Assembly: GCA_030248135.1 (NCBI GenBank)
Contig: JASANC010001307.1
Span: 1 to 41,256, forward strand
Origin: Theristus sp. LFF4_11
Lineage: Eukaryota > Nematoda > Chromadorea > Monhysterida > Xyalidae
Length of the DNA: 41,256 bases
Direction of reading: 5' to 3'
The notes under the pieces were generated by a model. That model did no database searches. It saw nothing but the letters and a program-made list of their open reading frames with translations, and was not told the DNA's origin. Shown piece by piece: positions 1-11,628 of the stretch (its first letter is position 1; every line of letters begins with the position of its first letter). The translations under genes and the position numbers were made by a program.

Positions 1-921
1 AATTGCATGAAAATAAAAGTAAGGAAAAAGTGTGAAAAATGCAAAAAAAAGTAATTTTGCGTAGCTCACAGTGATAAATAGGGACACATCCGATTTGACG
101 GAGCTAATATCTTGGTAGAGCTCCGCAAGATCTTCAAAACGCACACTATTTCAGGTTCTGAAAAACATCCGCTTGGGTAGAAAAATGCGTTGCAACATGG
201 TACACTTTGCAAAAAACGGCAAAAAATCGAGGTTTTTTTTTAATTTCGCGCCCTATAGCGGCCGCTATAGGGAGTTTCAAGGCATGGTTTATGGGTGAAA
301 CTGAAGCTCCTTGTTGAGTAGAATAACGCTGCACTATTAGTTTGATTTTGACCCCGTGTAGCAGCACTTCAGTACTAGGCCCCCCCACTCTTAGGTGCAA
401 CCGGTGTTAACTTTCGGTTTTATTCCAGAGCGCGTACAAAAATAACAAACATATGGTGAAGTCGGAAATGAAAGCAGTCATTATTATTGCGCTCGAACAA
501 TGTTTGGCAAACAAAGAAAATACAGTATAGAACAATGTGAATGGCTGGCAAGCTTTCAGGTTGACGATTCAGAGAGTTTTGTCAAAACCGGGGAAAATAA
601 AAGTGAGTTCGGCAAAAAAGATAAACATGCAGAGCATGAACAAGTCGCATCCATAAAACATCAGAATGGGTACATACAGTAACCAAATTTACATCAAAAA
701 AATGTTCTTCGGCACACGCCGAAAGCACAAAAAACTCATTGCAACTTTGCAACGTGTCACGTTAACTTGCGTGCGCCGACACCTGTCAGAGGCGATAACG
801 CTCTTACGAACTTCACTTTTCAGACAAGTCAGAAGACGAAAAATAATTAGCAAACCAGGATAAACTCGGCTGACACTGGAAAAAAGTTTCTGTTATGTTG
901 ACGCGTACAGTATATCAAATC
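1..921. other. Intergenic, no supported gene
   Basis: I see no exon with recognisable protein similarity or convincing splice signals. There is a short palindrome around a NotI-like GCGGCCGC near 260. Open frames here are short, on both strands, and unlike the coding sequence elsewhere in the window. Confidence 0.5.
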
Positions 922-1606
922 TACAGTCGAACTCAATAAAATGTGGAATAAGCTGATTGGTCGGCCGAGGGGAGGCTGCTCACACTCCGCACCCTTTTTT
1001 TTCGTGGATCTGGATTCTATTGAAACGTGTTTCTTTTGAATGAGTGTGAATTTCCAGCACCCTTTTCATGCTAAAATAAACTCAAAGGGTTGGAAAACTG
1101 CGAAATTCAGATTTTATTTTATTCAACAGCTCAGAATGCATTTTGTTATTGACGACGACGACGACGTCGTCGCTTAATTTTTGCGTGTGAACTGAAAGAC
1201 AACAGCCTGTAAGGAGTGCACTGTGCATGGTTTGCTGCGTGCACCAAGTAAATGAACACAGCAGCTTACCAAAAACCACTTGAAAACGGTTAAATGAAAG
1301 ATGAAAGCAAAGTCGTCGTCGTGTCGTCGTCGTCCGCGAAGTCGGAACGTATTTTTTTGAATTGCGGACGCATGTCGATCGGTCAGCTAGGAATGAAACC
1401 CCCTTCAGCTGGCTACACAGCGTACGCACTTCTCCAACCCTTTGAGTTTATTTTTAGCATGAAAAGGGTGCTGAAAATTCACACTCATTCAAAAGAAACA
1501 CGTTTCAATAGAATCCAGATCCACAAAAAAGAAGGGTGCGGAGTGTGAGCAGCCTCCCCTCGGCCGACCAATCAGCTGATTCCACATTTTATTGAGTTAG
1601 ACTGTA
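922..1606. repeat. Foldback DNA transposon (TACAGTC family), long copy
   Basis: A large inverted repeat. The left end starts TACAGTCGAACTCAATAAAA and the right end is its near complement, ending TTATTGAGTTAGACTGTA. The arms (about 922-1100 and 1425-1606) pair over most of their length, including the segments with AGCTGATTGG and GGCCGAGGGGAGGCTGC. The centre carries (GAC)n/(GTC)n tracts at about 1150-1180 and 1310-1335. It encodes no transposase, so it is non-autonomous. Termini beginning with TA and CAGTC suggest the Tc1/mariner superfamily (inference). A shorter full copy lies at 26950-27287 and a one-ended fragment at 26226-26348. Confidence 0.85.
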
Positions 1607-1674
1607 GGCGTTTTATCAGAATCTGTCGTTGGCATGGCGTCAGCTCCAGCAAAAGCTGAAGCGTGTTCGTGCGT

Positions 1675-2350
<676 letters not shown>

Positions 2351-2400
2351 GAGTGTCAAAGCGATCCTATCGTGATAGACTTTACAGAAATATCAAGATA

Positions 2401-3644
2401 GATTTTTGTTCGACTACAGTTGCGAGTAGTTGCGATTATGCCTAGTTGATGCCTTGATTGAAACTTTGTGTCATTTCTCGTGCAAATCGTGCGCCTGAGC
2501 ATGATCGCTCTCACGTTTCATGTTTTCGTAGCTCAGTAAAGTTTCAATTCACTGTTGCATCGTGTGTTTTCCGAAGCAAAAATCACCCTGCTAAACAAAG
2601 TGATAACACTATTTCACTGCTAGGGTCTTTGACAATCAGATCAACGTCAGAGTATGTACGGTACGTAACGTAAGACCAAAAAAAACAAAAAAGCAAAAAA
2701 TGGCCTGAATAATTTTTTTCACAAAATCAACAGGGTTTGACAAACCTCGCAACGCGCAAGAAATGACGTTCACGTTTTTTTTCAGTCAGCACCATACAAA
2801 CCGAAGCTATGCTGTATCAATTGGTGCTGATTCAAACCGCCATGGTACATGTACATACATAAATTCTAAAACAATACCGGCAATCAGCATTGAACCGACT
2901 GCGTTTGAACAGTCATTTTCCACTGAATAGTCTTGGTTTTCCATTGATTCCCATTGCACTTCGTTCCTTTCAGTGCAGGCTGCATAAGGAATGAAATTAA
3001 AAAAATAATCTTTGAAACAACATTTATAAATAAGCAGATCAGAATTGGAAATACCGCAGTCAGAATATACGCCAGAACATAATCAAACTCGATGACCGAA
3101 AAAATTACTTTTTATCACGATACGTATATGCTCACTATACGCTGTATGGTGCGCAGCTTTATTTTTCAATCAGTTGTTCGCCAGCGCTATAAACCCAGCG
3201 CCACATAGATTACTTCAAACTGGCTATAAAGCTGCGCAAGCCACGCGCAGACGCAGTGTCAGTAGGTCTAGCTAGCTAGGTATACGCTTGCATTAGTCGA
3301 AAAATAGATTTCTGAGAAAAAACGTTTCTGAACGCACATGCAAGCGTGCGTGGAAACGCACGGGCTAAGGATTAAATTAAGGCTAAGGATAAGGATTCCT
3401 TATCCAAAAAATTAAAAGGGCGCTGACTGGCTGAGTGTCGCTGGTACGACCAATCAGCGGGCGTTCATTTCAAATGCGGCCAATCACGCTGGTGCGGTTG
3501 CAGAGTGTTGTAGAGTGCAACTGGCAGAAGTGATTGTAATTGTGATAGTCAAAAATAACGACTTGGGGAATTCATTTCGATAATCAGCTGGTTGGTTGGT
3601 TGATGGTGATGTTGCATGCATTCTGTGTGCGAGCTGGCATTTAA
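2401..3644. other. Intergenic, no supported gene
   Basis: No exon recognised. A short inverted repeat, GCGCAGCTTTAT near 3153 and TATAAAGCTGCGC near 3223, may be the ends of a small degraded foldback element. A cluster of TAAGGATT-like words lies at about 3366-3405. CCAATCAGC occurs near 3452. Confidence 0.4.
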
Positions 3645-3690
3645 AGTTAGACTGTACAGTCGAACTCTAAATTATATGGATTCACCTGAT
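3645..3690. repeat. Abutting termini of two TACAGTC-family elements
   Basis: AGTTAGACTGTA, identical to the right end of the 922-1606 element, runs directly into TACAGTCGAACTCTAAA, a left end of the same family; the two share one central TA at 3655-3656. CCTGATTGGTTGG follows at about 3684. This looks like two copies inserted at the same TA, or the junction left after rearrangement. Confidence 0.65.
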
Positions 3691-3699
3691 TGGTTGGTG

Positions 3700-6600
3700 A
3701 TCACGTGATGCATGCTTTCTGTGCAAACCAACGGTTTGCAAATCAACAACGCTGATTTCAAATTGCCGCGCAGCCGTGAAACAGTTTCTCTATTTGTACG
3801 TGCAAACGCCTGACCTCCGCCCTTTTTCTAATGTTTTGACCGGGAACTAAGAATGATGACCGAACTGCTTTTTTGGGTGGTTTGCTTGCAGATCGCTTTG
3901 AGACCTACAGAGTACAGACTACGTCCTAGACACTTGTACCACAAACGGAAGATGCAATGCAGACACTGTGGAGCAAGGGATTTTGCAGGGCAATTAACAA
4001 AAATGGTCACAGAAAACAACATCGTTTCCTATCCTATCCTATCTCCTATCAGTACACAATTATAAACCTAGCAAAATAACACGTTCCAAATTTATGTACT
4101 GCATGACCGAATTCAAGCGATACAAAGCGGAAACAAGTTCGACACAGAGACTGATGTGGATAGTAGCTTGTGCAGCTTATGTATGTAGGTGTGCACATAG
4201 GTTAGATCCAAAATGTATGCACATGTGTGCAGCTCTGGGAACCAACCAACCAGCCAACCAACATTTTATTCAAACCATATTGAAAAAAAGACCATACCGG
4301 GGTCCCCGTGGGCCCATACACATACAGTGTATTGTTGTGGATGCAGTTAATACATTATGTTTTATTTACATTATCAGCAGAGATATATCGTTGGTGACAG
4401 ATAGACATATACAATGTATGTGGCTGTCGCAGACACATACACTGCCTGTTCGGATATCTGGTTGGTTTGGCACACACATGTATGCTGGTTTTTAACGTAA
4501 TGGCTGCGAAGTCAGCTTTTGTCAAAGTCTCTTATTTTTTTGTCAGGTAAAATGGCAATTTCAAGCTTTGAAGATTTTATGTTACCAGATGAAGTGTGTA
4601 CTTTGTGTGTCTTGGCGCCAGAAGTGCTTTAATGCAGACGGTAATATTTTCAGCCGGACCGGATTTAAAGTCAAGTTTTTTTAAAGAAACTGTCATCAAC
4701 ACAAGACTTAAACAGAAAGCAAAATGAGCAAACACAAGTTCATACTGGGGTGGTCATAATCATACTGATAACCATGATTACGATAATGATTCATTTTCAC
4801 TTATCCTTAAAAGAAAACCAAAAACTACAACACTTAAAAGTAATTTTTTGCAGTTTTCCTTCCATGAACTTTTAGTGGCTGTAAAAGCTTATTCTGACCT
4901 ACGCTCCAAAATATATTCAATGTTTTCAATGCAGTATGTGCACATAACATGTTAAAATAAAAGATTAACAAGCCTGAAAAGTAAAAACAATGTGTTTGTG
5001 ATAGTGCGGGATATGGAGAACTGCAATCAGTCACGCTAGACAGACAAGACTTAAGACATATGTACATGTACATGAATCGAAGAACCGAGAAACTACATAC
5101 ATCGAAGACTCGAATATTGGTCTTATTTTGGTTAGAGTCAGTTTGTTGTTGTATCCCCGTTGATAGATGAGTTTCAAATGCATTTCGCATGTGTATATCT
5201 TTCATGTGTTTTATGTGCTTGGTAAGTTTTTTTTGCGAGATATACGAGTTTTTCTTCGCACTTGCTTTAAGTTGCAGGGGGTTTATTGTTACTTTGCCCT
5301 CCTTATAAAGAGAACACCTTTTCAAAAAGAGAACGCAGTAGTCAAAATTTCGAACCTTTAGAAACATTCTGCTAAGTGACCAGTTAAGACTGCTAAGTTA
5401 AGAGGACCAGTTCAACCAATCGGCTCTTTGGTGATGATCTCAATAACAATGTATGTATTTTACCCCCGGGGTGGATTAGACGGAGTTTCTGGAGAATTTT
5501 CTAACCACGAAAATGAGTCTCTATTCGTTATTCATTTGCCACCCTCAACGAATGATACGAAAGTTTTATGAAGCATCAAGATTCCGTGGTAGGGTGATAA
5601 AAATGCCAATAGAAACAGAAAAGACGACGAAAATTATCTGTTTTTTTGTTGTTAGCAATTTTCATGTAATGAGCGTTGATAAAAGTTGAAAATGGACAAA
5701 AATTAGAAGATGTAAGTTGGAGCGTGAGATTTTTCGATAGCAGACTCTCATGCACTGGCACAAATCAAAAAAGTTTTGTTCAATAACAGACATGTAAATG
5801 ATACAAAGGAACACAAACAAAAAAGCGGTCTTTTCTCGGCTGGTACACTGTATGTATGTTCTGAATTGAGACAGAATTTTGACATTTGAAGCAAACACTA
5901 AAAAAAGAAATTGAAAGTTGAAGAAATTAAACCAGATCACGCAAATGAATTTAGAATTGAACGCATTTATCAGAAAGAAAAAGAAAGAGCTTGGACAAGT
6001 TTTGGCAAAATAGTCCACAAACATTTATTTGACATATAAATTAAATTTCAAAAGGTAAAAGTTTTTGTTTTGTAAACTTTCCAGGTGCGTGAAATCGGTT
6101 TGTGAAACTAAAAAGTAGCCTTTTCAAAATCAACATTGCGTGAAGAAATCAACCTTTCTCAAAAAGCAAGTGACAAAAATGATGTGATGTTGCACATTCA
6201 ACAGTTTACAAGTACGAACCTTGCAAGCGGTTATCAAAGCACACAGTCAGAAGACGTTCTGTTGATGTTAATGCAAATCGTGTATAAATTTGTGACAGTT
6301 TCTTTGACTTTATGTATGTCTTTTTGTGCACTTTGTTGAAAGCAGTCCATCTAGCTGTGTTTGCTTTGTCGTCTGTTGAGTTGTGTTGTTTATATGTAAG
6401 CTTGCTTCAGCCAAGCCTTTTAGAAGCAGTCAGTTGGTTGGTTGGTTGACATAAACAACCGTTTATCCACGCGTGCAAAAGTGTGTAATTAAACCTTTAA
6501 CATTTTTGCTCATCAATTGCTGGCTGACAGTTCAATCGGGGGTTCAGTTACAGTTGACAGGGTAAAATGCTTCCTGTGGTGGGTTATCTTGCAACGCTCA

Positions 6601-7020
6601 ACTGACGCTCAACACATCCCATTCTCAAGAACGGGCCGAAAATGCTAGAACGCAGCAACAGATTACTGTTTCGCGTCATCAACTTGAAATTCGTAGAAAA
6701 CAAAAATAGTTCAAGAAATCAAACTAGGTTGGGGTCTGGTGCGCACCCATTTGAAAAACAGTCTGTTTTTTATTCGGGTAATGAGCATATCATTTGAGAC
6801 GGACAATTTATTGTTTACAAAAGTCCATTGATAAGTCGGGAGAACTCATTTCGGTTTTACATGTGATCGACTTATCGTTTTTATTGAGTTTGACGGAACA
6901 TAAATTCGATAAAAGCTAGATATTTTTGGAAACGTTTTCAGAAGTCGCATTCTAAACGCTTTTCACTGGAAGACGCCTTAAAATAACCGAAATTAGTAAT
7001 AGTTAGAAAATAGCATACCA
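3700..7020. other. Intergenic, no supported gene
   Basis: AT-rich sequence with short open frames on both strands. None shows a recognisable domain, consistent codon bias or flanking splice signals. Short GGTTGGTTGGTTG tracts occur near 3588 and 6432. I cannot exclude an untranslated or noncoding transcript. Confidence 0.4.
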
Positions 7021-7046
7021 AGACGGTATGCTATCACCATATGTAG

Positions 7047-7166
7047 CATACCATAATGGCAGGATTCTTGGCATGTCTTTTTTCACAATGTATGTTGAAT
7101 GAAATCCATACCATAATGGCAGGATTCTTGGCATGTCTTTTTTCACAATGTATATTGAATGAAATC
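7047..7166. repeat. 60-bp tandem duplication
   Basis: Two direct copies (7047-7106 and 7107-7166) of a 60-bp unit beginning CATACCATAATGGCAGG and ending TTGAATGAAATC differ at a single base. A palindrome, TAGCATACC then GGTATGCTA, lies immediately before, at about 7012-7033. Confidence 0.95.
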
Positions 7167-7320
7167 TAACCATAATTGCGGTACATGGATGACACAATTT
7201 TTTACATTTTCGTAAAAACGCATTATTTCACAAATATAAAAAAACACGGTGAGTATCCGAATGTGTGTACTCTATAATTAGCTAGGTCCATGTCATTTGT
7301 GTTCTCAGTAAACCCATGTG

Positions 7321-7500
7321 TACAGTCCATCTCACTAATGTATGCAACTAGATGATTGGTTGTTTATTTAGCATCTCTCTGCGCTGATTGGTTGGTCATG
7401 AGCAATTCTCAGCGCTGATTGGTTAATCATCAGCAGTTCCCAGCGCTGATTGGTTGGTCTGGATCACGTCATGTTGCATATATTTTCCAGATGGACTGTA
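7321..7500. repeat. 180-bp MITE with TACAGTCCATCT termini
   Basis: Starts TACAGTCCATCT and ends with the perfect complement AGATGGACTGTA, giving 12-bp terminal inverted repeats flanked by or including TA. Three near-identical internal units contain CAGCGCTGATTGGTT (about 7380, 7408, 7440). There is no coding capacity. The first seven bases match the 922-1606 family, so a related mobilising enzyme is plausible. Confidence 0.85.
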
Positions 7501-8406
7501 CGTTCCAGCTCATTATATCTGATACACGTTACATACAGTACATGTTCATGTATCGATACATTGCATCTCCATAGTTACTGAGGCTTCTCTCTCTGATCAT
7601 TCTACTTTATCGCTCATTAACAGAAGATATATGAAGCGTAACACACAGTCTTATTCATGTGATGGAGATCTGATTTGATGCTTTTTATTCCGCCATTTTC
7701 AGTTCAAGCAGAACAAAAAATTATAAAATCATAGACAAGTTTGGATAATTTTAGCCCTTTTAAACCATTTAAGTGCAAACATGCCCTTGTAAACACATTT
7801 TCATGGCTTATTTTGCTTACCTTGCTTCATCAATTTTTAAAGTTGCTAGCCACACTCTATTCATGTTTTCTTACGAGTTTTGCGGTACATGTTGCAATAT
7901 GTAATATATCCAAACACATCACCCCATTGGCCATAATTTTCTGAAGTGCTCTATGATGTTGTGAATCACGCTACTTAACGATAGATAATTGTGTGCCTTC
8001 TCTGCTTCTCAGTTTTTCATCGTGTCAGTAATTGAAACACAGCACTCACTGTAATGCAGATGCTCTGAAGCTTGCAGCATCTGATTTTATCCGCTTCAGC
8101 AAGTTTCACTGTAAACTTTGCCTCTTTCAAAGGACCTGTTTTTTTCAAAGTTGCTTGATTACTACTTTCGCTGTTGAACAAGTGTCATTTACGCCTACAA
8201 GTTGTGAGCGTCGTTTAATAGGTTAATTGGCCCCATTTTGTTTCCCTACCATGATTGGTCGTTAGGGTAAAAGCAATACGGGTGTATCCCTCTTCTGTTC
8301 GAAAAGCAGTGGTTTCAAAAACGTTATTGAGTTGTTTTCTTTAAATTTTTGAATTGCAAAAATTCAATTATTCAAGCACACGCTGTATAACGTCGAAAAA
8401 GCAGCC
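7501..8406. other. Upstream region of the globin gene
   Basis: No independent gene is supported. This interval should contain the globin promoter and 5' leader. No TATA box or other core element stands out at a position I could defend. Confidence 0.4.
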
Positions 8407-11190
8407 ATGAATAATAAATCAGCAAACAACACCGCCACCACGGACACAGCAGCGGTAGTAATGGCGACAAACAACGACAACATCAACGCAATCAATCACG
8501 ATTCCGCTTTCTGGAAAGAATCCATCGCTATCAACAACAACAAGAAAAAAACCAGCCGAGCAACCCCAGAATCAGGCGGCGAGGAATGCGCGAAATCCGA
8601 CGAAAACACCGATCACGAGTCCAAGTCATCACCGCAGAAGACGATGAAAAAACGTGCTAAACCGCCGCCGCTGTTGCGCGCCCTAACGAGCGCCGCGCTG
8701 ATCGGCTCCGCCTCGTCCGGGGGCGGAGTCCAGCAGCCGCCGCAGATGCAGCTGATTGGTCGACTGACGAAGACGGACGTCCGTCTGTTGACCGACTCCT
8801 GGCGGCAGGTGTTGTCCGTCCAGAATCGACTCCGCCCACAGTTGGCCGGCGAATGGCTTCGCGCGTCCGATCGATGCCCACTGTGGCCGTGGGCGATTCT
8901 CGGCTTCTACGAGGGCGACGAGAGGGCGAACGCGAAGATGCTGCAGTTGGCCGTGAAGGTGAACAGAGCAGTGGGCGTGGTTTTGTGCGGCGATTTTTTT
9001 AGGAAAACATGGAAATGAGCATCAAATAAAACAATATTGTTCGGTAATCGTGACGCATTGTTCTTATGTGTTTCGATCTGAGTATGGTATGAACTGTCAC
9101 TTTTGCCAGAATGCCAGAACGCATTTCAAACCATCCCGCGAGAATGTAATCACTCCGGCATCTTTTCGGATTCAACTGACCCAATTCATTTCAAGCGCCA
9201 ACTAGTATCACGGAAAAGCGATCAGTTGCTTCATTTGCACGTTCCAGATCTTCGACTTCATCGGCTATCTGATCGTCGACCTGCACCTCGAGCTGGACGC
9301 CTGTCGGACGGCCTGCCTAGCACTAGGGCGACGCCATCAAACATACTTTGCCGACGGCCATGAGCACGCGTACTGGGCGGTGTTCACGGGCGTTTTGTAT
9401 GACTTCATTCCGAACTTTCTGCCCAATGCTTCTGGTGGCCACGGTAAATCATCAGCAATAAGCCGTTGATTTGTGTCTCATTACCACAAGTGGTGCGTTT
9501 TTTTTTTGTTTCGGCAGAAAAACCGACTCACATAACAAAAGTGGAAGCGGTAGCGGAGATTAAAGCTAAAGTTTTATAGCGATCACACTGCTGCTTACAC
9601 TTGGACAAGCAAAGTTCGAGCAAAGAAAAGCGAAAAACCGCAAAGAGCTGCTGTTTGACCAGCAGAAAAAAATCTCAAATTAGCATTTGTGTTTTTTTCT
9701 GAAATCTTCTAACAACCAAAAACCATTTTTTCTATGGATCCAATGACTGCATCACTCCAGCAAAGAGCAATTTAACCAGACCATTTTTCCATAAATCCAA
9801 TCGCACTCCATATTCCAGCGAAGAGCGACACCAACGCTAACGACCTCCGATCGGCGTTGCTTCGCCGGCACAAAGCAGTGCAACAGTGCTGGCGTGAGAT
9901 GTTCGCATTCGTGTTCGCAGCGATGCACGACGGCTACAGTAGCCCGTTGGAGCAGTGGTGTCACCCGTCGCAGCGACCAGCCGCCGCCGACCGAACCAAC
10001 ACGGACCCGGCGAGCAGTTTCGCGCAATTGGTGCAACGCAAACGAAACATGTTCGAGTATGAACTGCGCGGGATACCAGCGGCGCGCACGCCACCGCTGC
10101 TTGGTAAACACGACCACTCGTCGGGGTCGTCGTTCGAGCAACAGGTTCGTTATTGCGGGTTGATAAAAGGCAGAGGTAGAACGGGAAATGAGCAGCAGCA
10201 ATCAGCAGCAACGTTGGCACGGGTGCGAAGAGTACTGCACTTACACGGGTACTACATAGCTATATGAAGTAACTATCACGATTCACGGGAACGAGCACTA
10301 AATCAATCAGGCACAAGTAAGCAGTACGCACTAAGTAATCGGGTAGCACTGGAATAATGAACCCGGTCATGACGTTGGCACGGGTACGAGCGCTGGACAG
10401 GCGCAGGTGTTGGCACAGGCACTAGAATGGCAATGAACACCATCACCTGGAATTATGTACAACTGGCACGGGTACATCCAAGCACAGACTTAGCACCACT
10501 TGTACCAAGTGGGCCGGGTACAGACAGGGATGCCCAAAAGAAATATAGCACGGGCATGAGAAAGCCAACGTCTGGCTTCTGTGCGAATTCTGTCTCAGGT
10601 TCAGCATTGATGATATCATGTGTCATCTCGCAGTGCAATCTCTATTTTTCCGAAAGCCGACCACCAAACATTTCCAGTGCTGCCCAGGAGCCACAGGCGA
10701 CGACGACCAGCAGCACATCGAGCGACTGCGATTGAGACGGACGAGCAGTCTGAAGGTGCAGCGATATCGTCACACTCGACTTCTCGAACACACTCACAGC
10801 AGCAACAGCAATCAACAGCAACAACAACGCAAACAATCGACGAATCCGATCACGATGCCGATCTATCACATTTACGCTGGACTTCGGACGCCGCCGACGA
10901 TGGCGCAGAAACGCCGCGAGCACGTCACGAGGTCGCACCACGGTTCACCGCAGTCGGAGCGACGACGTCGTCACGGTTATGGTGGTGGCATTATTGTGAC
11001 GAAATTCAGCGTCAGCGTGGAGCAGGTCGAAGAGGACAATGATGACAAACGCGCTGCTGATGACGATGATGGTGACGAGAACGGCGACAGCTTCGACGGT
11101 CGCCGACAGCGTATGGCGCTGAAACGCTGCGAGAGCTTGGATCGTACCGCGACCAGTCGGTGGCCGAGTCGGGCGTATCGGAGATTGTGA
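8407..11190 (+). CDS. Globin with long N- and C-terminal extensions
   Basis: A haem-binding globin by family resemblance; probably an intracellular oxygen, redox or sensor globin (inference). Exons: 8407-8958, 9248-9443, 9819-10144, 10678-11190 (528 aa). Phases at the three joints are 0, 1 and 0, all with GT-AG borders. Residues 1-115 are low-complexity Asn/Thr/Ser/Lys-rich. The A helix starts near TDVRLLTDSW. Exon 2 carries the E-F helices, with DFIGYLIVDLHLEL and the proximal F8 histidine in LGRRHQTYF (His214). Exon 3 supplies the G-H region (QQCWREMFAFVFAAMHDGY). The distal E7 residue is unclear, possibly Gln180. After the globin fold there are about 200 residues of hydrophilic tail with poly-Gln and an acidic EEDNDDKRAADDDDGDENGD run. 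Extended globins of this kind occur in nematodes and other invertebrates. The last exon is the least certain part: all three frames there are open for a stretch, and this one was chosen by phase and by the stop at 11190. Confidence 0.8.
10200..10520. repeat. Degenerate GGCACGGGTAC motif repeats in globin intron 3
   Basis: The word GGCACGGGTAC or a close variant recurs at about 10216, 10242, 10377 and 10464, with related CGGGTA words between. They sit in the intron between globin exons 3 and 4. This looks like a decayed minisatellite; no function can be read from it. Confidence 0.5.
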
Positions 11191-11628
11191 TTCGTGATGG
11201 TGGCATGTCTTCATTTTTCTATTTTTGCATATCAGGTTGCTTGTGCGAGAGCTGTGACTTGTAAATAATCTATTTATTGTGTTCACAAATGGCAGGCAAA
11301 CCGGATTGTTTGTGCGCGTTTGATGTTGTGTATCATGGAATAGAATCATCAGTATGGTGGTGAGAAAGCACGGAACGGGTGACATGACAAATGGATGGCA
11401 TGAAAAATAATAATAACGCAATGAAGTCAAGGGTACAACAATTTTTTGGCTGAGCAATTCATCCGGCCATGGTAAGCTTTGTTAGCCCATGAAAAACTGA
11501 CCAACAGAGTGGGCCGTTGCGCTGAATGAATACGAAAACAAACCAAATTCATGTTAAAATTTTTTTAAATTTTTTAACATGAATTCGGTTTGTTTTTTAA
11601 ATTTAAAAATTAAAAAAATCAACAAAAA
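11191..11628. other. Convergent 3' intergenic region with AT-rich hairpin
   Basis: This separates the stops of the globin (+) and the fucosyltransferase-like gene (-) and should hold both 3' UTRs. At 11535-11597 there is a strong imperfect inverted repeat: ACAAACCAAATTCATGTTAAAA pairs with the complement around TTTTAACATGAATTCGGTTTG across a short T-rich loop. A transcript from either strand could fold into a stem there. AATAAA on the minus strand occurs near 11271, a possible poly(A) signal for the glycosyltransferase. Confidence 0.6.

Noticed and set aside
4834..5367. 177-codon minus-strand open frame
   Set aside because: Lys/Asn/Cys/Phe-rich composition typical of translated AT-rich noncoding DNA; no domain, no splice context.
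7047..7166. CRISPR-like repeat pair
   Set aside because: Two adjacent 60-bp copies with no spacers in a eukaryotic genome; a simple tandem duplication.
10427..11042. Alternative frames for the last globin exon
   Set aside because: Two other frames are open for part of the region, but only the frame ending at 11190 matches the phase-0 donor at 10144 with the TTTCCAG acceptor at 10677.
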